A stretch of 8,734 nucleotides of DNA, from the NCBI GenBank assembly GCA_015231715.1, contig JADGBB010000048.1, positions 1 to 8,734 on the forward strand, in the 5' to 3' direction. Positions 5,156 through 8,734 of this stretch are shown in pieces (positions within the stretch are counted from its first letter, which is position 1; each line of letters opens with the position of its first letter). The notes beneath the pieces were generated by a model. That model was not told the origin of the DNA, searched no databases, and saw only the letters and a program-made list of their open reading frames with translations. This DNA is from Candidatus Omnitrophota bacterium. Its GTDB lineage: Bacteria > Omnitrophota > Koll11 > Tantalellales > Tantalellaceae. The position numbers were made by a program, and so were the translations under genes.

Positions 5156-7705
5156 TTAAATAATATCCAATTCGTTCGTTCGAACCCAGCCGGACTTGCC
5201 GTCAAGCCGGTTTATCTTTGACCATCCGTTCTTTGTAGAAAGGATATCTACTATCGAACCTTTTCTTAATTTAAAAAATACCGTAGCAGAGTCAAACGGC
5301 CCGTAAAGTATATCGGCATTATCAACAGATATCACGGCTTCTTTCCCTATTCTTCCTGCGTCATGCCAAAGTATACCACAATTTAATATTGAAACAATTA
5401 CCAAAATTATACCAAATGTTACTATTTTACGGTTTTTGTTCATAAACAAACCAACAGAAAGCAACAGCATTCCAAAAACATAAAATATCACAGTTAACAT
5501 TGTACGCTCGTCAAGGTTCATCATTTGGCGATATTTTTGAATAATTATCATATCCCAAAGAGATCCTTTAATAGAATAATTCCTTCCCACCTCTGCTTCA
5601 GCAAATTTAAGATTTGCTTTTATATCAGGGTTTGAGGGCTCAAATCGCTCTGCGCGTTTATAGTTAAGTATTGCCTTGCCAACGTCTCCGGATCTGAAAT
5701 ATGCATTAGCTAAATTAAAATACAAATTAGGGCTTTCATATCCCGTACTCAATATATTTTCGTACTCATCTACAGCTTTTAAATATTCATCCTTGTTATA
5801 TGCCTCATTGGCTTTTTTAAATGTTTCCTGCTGATTTGCATAATTATCCGCATGCGAATAAACTGCAGGCAAGATCAATATTACAATTAACACAAATAAA
5901 CTTTTCATTATGTTCCCGAGTTTTCCCATCAACATTTTTGCCTGTTTTTTATCTATGGAAGCTGATGCATATCTGGCCGCATCACAAGCTGTAAATACAT
6001 CGTTCACTTCTTTGATTATATTCTCTTTAACGTTTTTGCTTTTCAATATTGAGTTAACTTCAATTTGTGTTACGCCGCCTTTAGGTAAATTAAGCTTGCC
6101 CGATAAATATTCCGTAAGTGTTTTATGTATCATTTCATAATACGATTCCATGTCGCCTTTTCGTAAAGCCTTCTCCGCCATTTTAAAATTCTGTTTAGAC
6201 TTGCTTGAAGCATGGACTGACCTTGCATAGCCTGAATCCGTTCTTATTTTTTGTTTTCGCATATACAAAAAATAAGCTAAAAGATACAGAATAAACGGCG
6301 GGATCCAAAAATATTTAAAATATTCATTCTTCACTATATAGCTGTTTTTCTTTTTCAGCTCCCCAAGGTCATCCTTTATATGGATAATATCCCGTCCGAG
6401 TTTTTCTGTCGGGAATATCATTTCCTGAGAGCCTTGAATTGAAACCACTTTAACGCCTTCTTCTTTATTTGGTTTATCCACTACTTCTATCGGCACTGGG
6501 TCGCTTTTTATTGTTTTGTATTCTCCTTTAGCAGGATCAAAGTAGCTGAAAATTATCGACGGAACTTTATCTATCTCGCTTGACTTAGGTATAAGTATCT
6601 GCTCATAAATTTTGCGGTCATCTTTTTTAACTACCTGCGGCTCATAAGTTTTAAAAAATGAGCTGTTTTCCATATATGGCACTGTAACCGTATCCAAATT
6701 GCCTTTACCGGAAATTATCGTTTTCACAGTTATCGGATCGCCCACATTCACTTTTTTTGGTTCAATATTAACTTCCATTTTATATGTTCCCAATGCCCCC
6801 TCAAAATGCATCGGTTTGTTTTCTGCCGGAAAAGGTTTGACTTTTATATTTACTGAATTCGATTTTAGTTCCAGAGGCCTTATCTCCTGATTGGTAAAAA
6901 TATCCGAAAAGAAATCATCGTCAAACATGCTCCTGCCGAACATAGAAGATCTAGGCCTTGATCTTGCTGCAACAGGAATAACGGCTTTACAGCTAAGAAG
7001 TGCCGGCCCAACGGTAAAATCCCCTTCCTTAATGGCTATTAGATCCCTTGTAAAAAGAAGAACATTGTATCTTTTGCCGTTATAGAGCTCTTGTCTTTTT
7101 TCAGGCTCGCCCCACTTATCGGCGCTGAAACCATCATAATTAAAAACCGGGAATTCTATATCTTTAAGCCCCATATTCTCAACATAAAGTTTAAGCTTTA
7201 AAGGAACAACTTCATTAAGATAAACGCTTTCTACCGGCGTCTCAATAACAACAAAAATATCATCCCTGCTTACCTGATAATTTCCGCCTGTGTTTATTGG
7301 TTGACTGCCTACTTCCTGTCTCGTCCCTCCGCCGTCGGCTACTACAAAATCAATAACCCTTGTAGAATAATTTGTACCGTTATAATTTACGGTATACGGT
7401 CCTAATTTATATGAACCATTTTCAAGAGGAATAATTAAATATGTAAAAGTTATTTTTTGGCTGGAAACACCATTAACAATTGACATCTCTGCCTGAGGCC
7501 CCACATAATTTACCTTTAGGCCGTTTATTGCCGGCATATCAGGTCTTGAAACATTTTGAGATCCGTCAAAAGTTATGTAAAAATACACAGGATTCCCCAT
7601 AGAAACCTGATCCATCTCGATATCTGCGGACAAAGAATATTGTGCAGCTACGGCAAATGAGCAGCACGATAAAAAAATCATCATCATTAAAAGTATTTTT
7701 TTCAT
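5156..7705 (-). CDS. BatD-BatE fusion protein (aerotolerance operon)
   Basis: This 849-residue envelope protein joins two Bat-operon proteins that are usually separate. Residues 1-20 are a signal peptide. Residues about 22-455 are the BatD extracytoplasmic beta-sandwich region, including the F/D-rich stretch MFGRSMFDDDFFSDIF (255-270) typical between BatD domains. A membrane helix at about 464-482 is followed by a basic, cytoplasmic BatD tail (about 483-598). From Met600 the sequence reads like a complete BatE: a signal-peptide-like helix (MKSLFVLIVILILPAVYSHA), TPRs (about 625-705), two helices (about 736-755 and 760-779) and a C-terminal SH3-like domain (about 788-846, ending DGKSGWVRTNEL). 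The inferred topology puts TPR and SH3 outside and the NKNRK loop inside. Bat proteins are linked to oxygen and stress tolerance; their biochemistry is unclear. ATG at 7705 is one base after the batC stop with GAGGG 9 nt upstream, implying translational coupling. Domain calls are confident; whether cells make one chain or also a separate BatE is open. Confidence 0.9.
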   Translation of the reverse strand: MKKILLMMMIFLSCCSFAVAAQYSLSADIEMDQVSMGNPVYFYITFDGSQNVSRPDMPAINGLKVNYVGPQAEMSIVNGVSSQKITFTYLIIPLENGSYKLGPYTVNYNGTNYSTRVIDFVVADGGGTRQEVGSQPINTGGNYQVSRDDIFVVIETPVESVYLNEVVPLKLKLYVENMGLKDIEFPVFNYDGFSADKWGEPEKRQELYNGKRYNVLLFTRDLIAIKEGDFTVGPALLSCKAVIPVAARSRPRSSMFGRSMFDDDFFSDIFTNQEIRPLELKSNSVNIKVKPFPAENKPMHFEGALGTYKMEVNIEPKKVNVGDPITVKTIISGKGNLDTVTVPYMENSSFFKTYEPQVVKKDDRKIYEQILIPKSSEIDKVPSIIFSYFDPAKGEYKTIKSDPVPIEVVDKPNKEEGVKVVSIQGSQEMIFPTEKLGRDIIHIKDDLGELKKKNSYIVKNEYFKYFWIPPFILYLLAYFLYMRKQKIRTDSGYARSVHASSKSKQNFKMAEKALRKGDMESYYEMIHKTLTEYLSGKLNLPKGGVTQIEVNSILKSKNVKENIIKEVNDVFTACDAARYASASIDKKQAKMLMGKLGNIMKSLFVLIVILILPAVYSHADNYANQQETFKKANEAYNKDEYLKAVDEYENILSTGYESPNLYFNLANAYFRSGDVGKAILNYKRAERFEPSNPDIKANLKFAEAEVGRNYSIKGSLWDMIIIQKYRQMMNLDERTMLTVIFYVFGMLLLSVGLFMNKNRKIVTFGIILVIVSILNCGILWHDAGRIGKEAVISVDNADILYGPFDSATVFFKLRKGSIVDILSTKNGWSKINRLDGKSGWVRTNELDII

Positions 7706-7706
7706 A

Positions 7707-8702
7707 TTACCAATCCCTCAATACCTTCGGCCTTCCTTTAGCCTTTTCTTTGTTGTACTCAGCCCTCAAACTTTCTTCCTCTTCAGCTTGTGCTTTAAGC
7801 ATATTTTTTGCTGTTTCTTTATCCATTCCACCCGGTACTTCCTGCTCTTGACCGGAATCATCTATTCTATCAGTTCCTTGGCTATTTTGAAAGTCTTGTT
7901 GCTCTTGCTGATCCTGCTTGTCTTGTTGATCCTGCTGATCCTGTTTATCTTGCTGGTCCTGTTGGTCTTGTTTATCCTGTTGGTCTTGTTTATCCTGTTG
8001 GTCCTGTTTATCCTGTTGGTCCTGCTTGTCCTGTTGGTCCTGCTTATCCTGTTGGTTCTGCTTGTCCTGTTGGTCTTGCTTATCTTGTTGGTCTTGCTTA
8101 TCCTGTTGATCCTGCTTATCTTGTTGGTCTTGCTTATCCTGTTGGTCCTGCTGATTCTGTTGGTCTTGCTGATTCTGTTGGTCTTGCTTATCTTGTTGAT
8201 TCTGGTCTTGTTTGTCTTGCTTGTCTTGTTTTTGTTGCTGCTGTTCTTCTAGTTTCTTTATTTTTTCATATGTGTATTCATAGTTTATCTTTGAATCCAT
8301 ATCGTCGGGATTATTTACCATAGCTTTTTGATAGAACTCAAGCGCTTGTTTGTAATTTTTCAATGCCTCGCTCGGTGATTTTTTTTCTGATGTTGAAGCA
8401 GCCCTGAATTTACTGTTCCCTGCGTTATATAAAGCAGACTGCGATAACTCTTTATTTTCTTCAGAAAAAGATGAGACAAAAGCATTGAAAGCCTCTTGTA
8501 TTTTATTGTTCTTGAACAACGCAACGCCTTTATTATATTTTGCGTTATTATCATCCGGTTTTTTTTCTAAAACTTTATCGTACTCATTAGAGGCTTCTTC
8601 AAAATTACCGCTATTAAATAATTTCTCGGCTTTTTCTGAACCGCCAAAAAAAGCGTAAGAGTTATGTGCACACAAAAGAACTACAACAAATATTATCGTC
8701 AT
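7707..8702 (-). CDS. BatC-like periplasmic TPR protein with Asp/Lys/Gln tripeptide-repeat linker
   Basis: A 331-residue exported protein with a signal peptide at 1-17 (cleavage likely after NSYA). TPR motifs span about 22-152 (KAEKLFNSGNFEEASNEYDK, then KYNKGVALFKNNKIQEAFNAF, ALYNAGNSKFRA and EALKNYKQALEFYQKAM). A low-complexity linker runs from about 154 to 270, followed by a charged C-terminal helix (MDKETAKNMLKAQAEEEESL) ending RPKVLRDW. TPR, then a Gln-rich linker, then a tail ending in DW, is how I recall BatC and the TPR part of BatB-type proteins. The neighbouring batD-batE confirms the family context. It probably scaffolds Bat proteins at the outer face of the inner membrane. The site LLCA is not a good lipobox (Leu at -1). 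The ATG at 8702 is uncertain: a strong GGAGGG lies 19 nt upstream, and codons for VNNIK precede the ATG in frame before a stop at 8718-8720, so a non-ATG start such as ATT at 8708 is conceivable. Confidence 0.88.
   Translation of the reverse strand: MTIIFVVVLLCAHNSYAFFGGSEKAEKLFNSGNFEEASNEYDKVLEKKPDDNNAKYNKGVALFKNNKIQEAFNAFVSSFSEENKELSQSALYNAGNSKFRAASTSEKKSPSEALKNYKQALEFYQKAMVNNPDDMDSKINYEYTYEKIKKLEEQQQQKQDKQDKQDQNQQDKQDQQNQQDQQNQQDQQDKQDQQDKQDQQDKQDQQDKQDQQDKQNQQDKQDQQDKQDQQDKQDQQDKQDQQDKQDQQDQQDKQDQQDQQDKQDQQEQQDFQNSQGTDRIDDSGQEQEVPGGMDKETAKNMLKAQAEEEESLRAEYNKEKAKGRPKVLRDW
7715..7719 (-). promoter_or_regulatory. Shine-Dalgarno of batDE, embedded in the batC 3' end
   Basis: GAGGG on the minus strand lies 9 nt before the ATG at 7705 and inside the last codons of the upstream gene. 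This is the usual layout for translational coupling between adjacent operon genes. Confidence 0.65.
7896..8201 (-). repeat. Minisatellite encoding 34 tandem [D/N/E]-[Q/K]-Q tripeptides
   Basis: Residues 168-269 of the BatC-like protein are 34 uninterrupted tripeptides. The first position is Asp except Asn at 168, 177, 183 and 216 and Glu at 267. The second position is Gln or Lys, and the third is always Gln. Within it, 7968-8147 is ten consecutive 18-bp units encoding DQQDKQ (one is NQQDKQ). Units differ mostly at synonymous third positions (CAA/CAG, GAC/GAT, AAG/AAA). The tract is probably a disordered, acidic, flexible spacer. Long stop-free frames on the opposite strand are by-products of this repeat. 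Confidence 0.93.
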
Positions 8703-8721
8703 CTTAATATTGTTAACTTAT

Positions 8722-8727
8722 CCCTCC
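8722..8727 (-). promoter_or_regulatory. Shine-Dalgarno-like GGAGGG upstream of batC
   Basis: This is a strong purine-rich site, but 19 nt from the ATG at 8702, which is farther than usual. It would sit 13 nt from an in-frame ATT codon at 8708. It overlaps a possible end of the upstream gene (in-frame stop at 8718-8720). Confidence 0.4.
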
Positions 8728-8734
8728 GTCTTTC

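Noticed and set aside
7788..8323. Long plus-strand open frames rich in Leu/Ile/Val or with a collagen-like G-x-x-Y-P-V pattern
   Set aside because: They are antisense readings of the 9/18-bp batC repeat, which contains no stops in several frames. The minus-strand frame has a signal peptide, TPRs and a conserved C-terminus.

Overview
The window is a compact, AT-rich bacterial segment in which every supported gene lies on the minus strand. In transcription order (high to low coordinates) these are a BatC-like TPR protein (7707-8702), a BatD-BatE fusion (5156-7705), cobalamin-dependent methionine synthase MetH (1631-5140), an MscS-family mechanosensitive channel (524-1588) and the N-terminal part of the tRNA-modifying enzyme MnmG (1-493, cut by the left edge). 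Gaps between genes are 1, 15, 42 and 30 nt. No intrinsic terminator is visible between them, so one or a few polycistronic transcripts are likely. No tRNA, rRNA, CRISPR array, transposase or phage gene was seen, and no stretch over about 300 bases lacks a gene.

The organism cannot be named from this sequence. Signal peptides, periplasmic-type TPR domains and a Bat (aerotolerance) cluster point to a diderm-like bacterium. Such clusters occur in Bacteroidota, spirochaetes, proteobacteria and several candidate phyla. Low GC and the divergent MnmG and MetH would fit an under-sampled lineage, for example around Elusimicrobiota or Omnitrophota, but this is only a guess.

Right part (5156-8702): this is the distal half of a Bat operon. 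The von Willebrand A genes batA and batB would be expected just beyond 8734. The BatC-like protein has a signal peptide, TPRs and a striking Asp/Lys/Gln tripeptide tract encoded by a minisatellite. It is followed one base later by a protein that joins a whole BatD to a whole BatE, with the former BatE signal peptide now an internal membrane segment. Together they would form an envelope-anchored assembly with TPR and SH3 modules on the outer face of the inner membrane.

Middle (1631-5140): a four-domain MetH. The linker between its B12-binding and reactivation domains carries an in-frame, GC-richer insert with two near-identical copies of a dispersed palindromic repeat (translated VILSEAK), plus a degenerate third piece and a C8 homopolymer. 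This is the most unusual region of the window.

Left part (1-1588): an MscS channel with a signal peptide, then the FAD-binding N-terminus of MnmG. These are housekeeping functions with no evident link to the Bat genes beyond sharing a strand. I see no entirely new multi-gene system. The novelty lies in the gene fusion, the repeat invasion of metH and the hypervariable-looking BatC linker.
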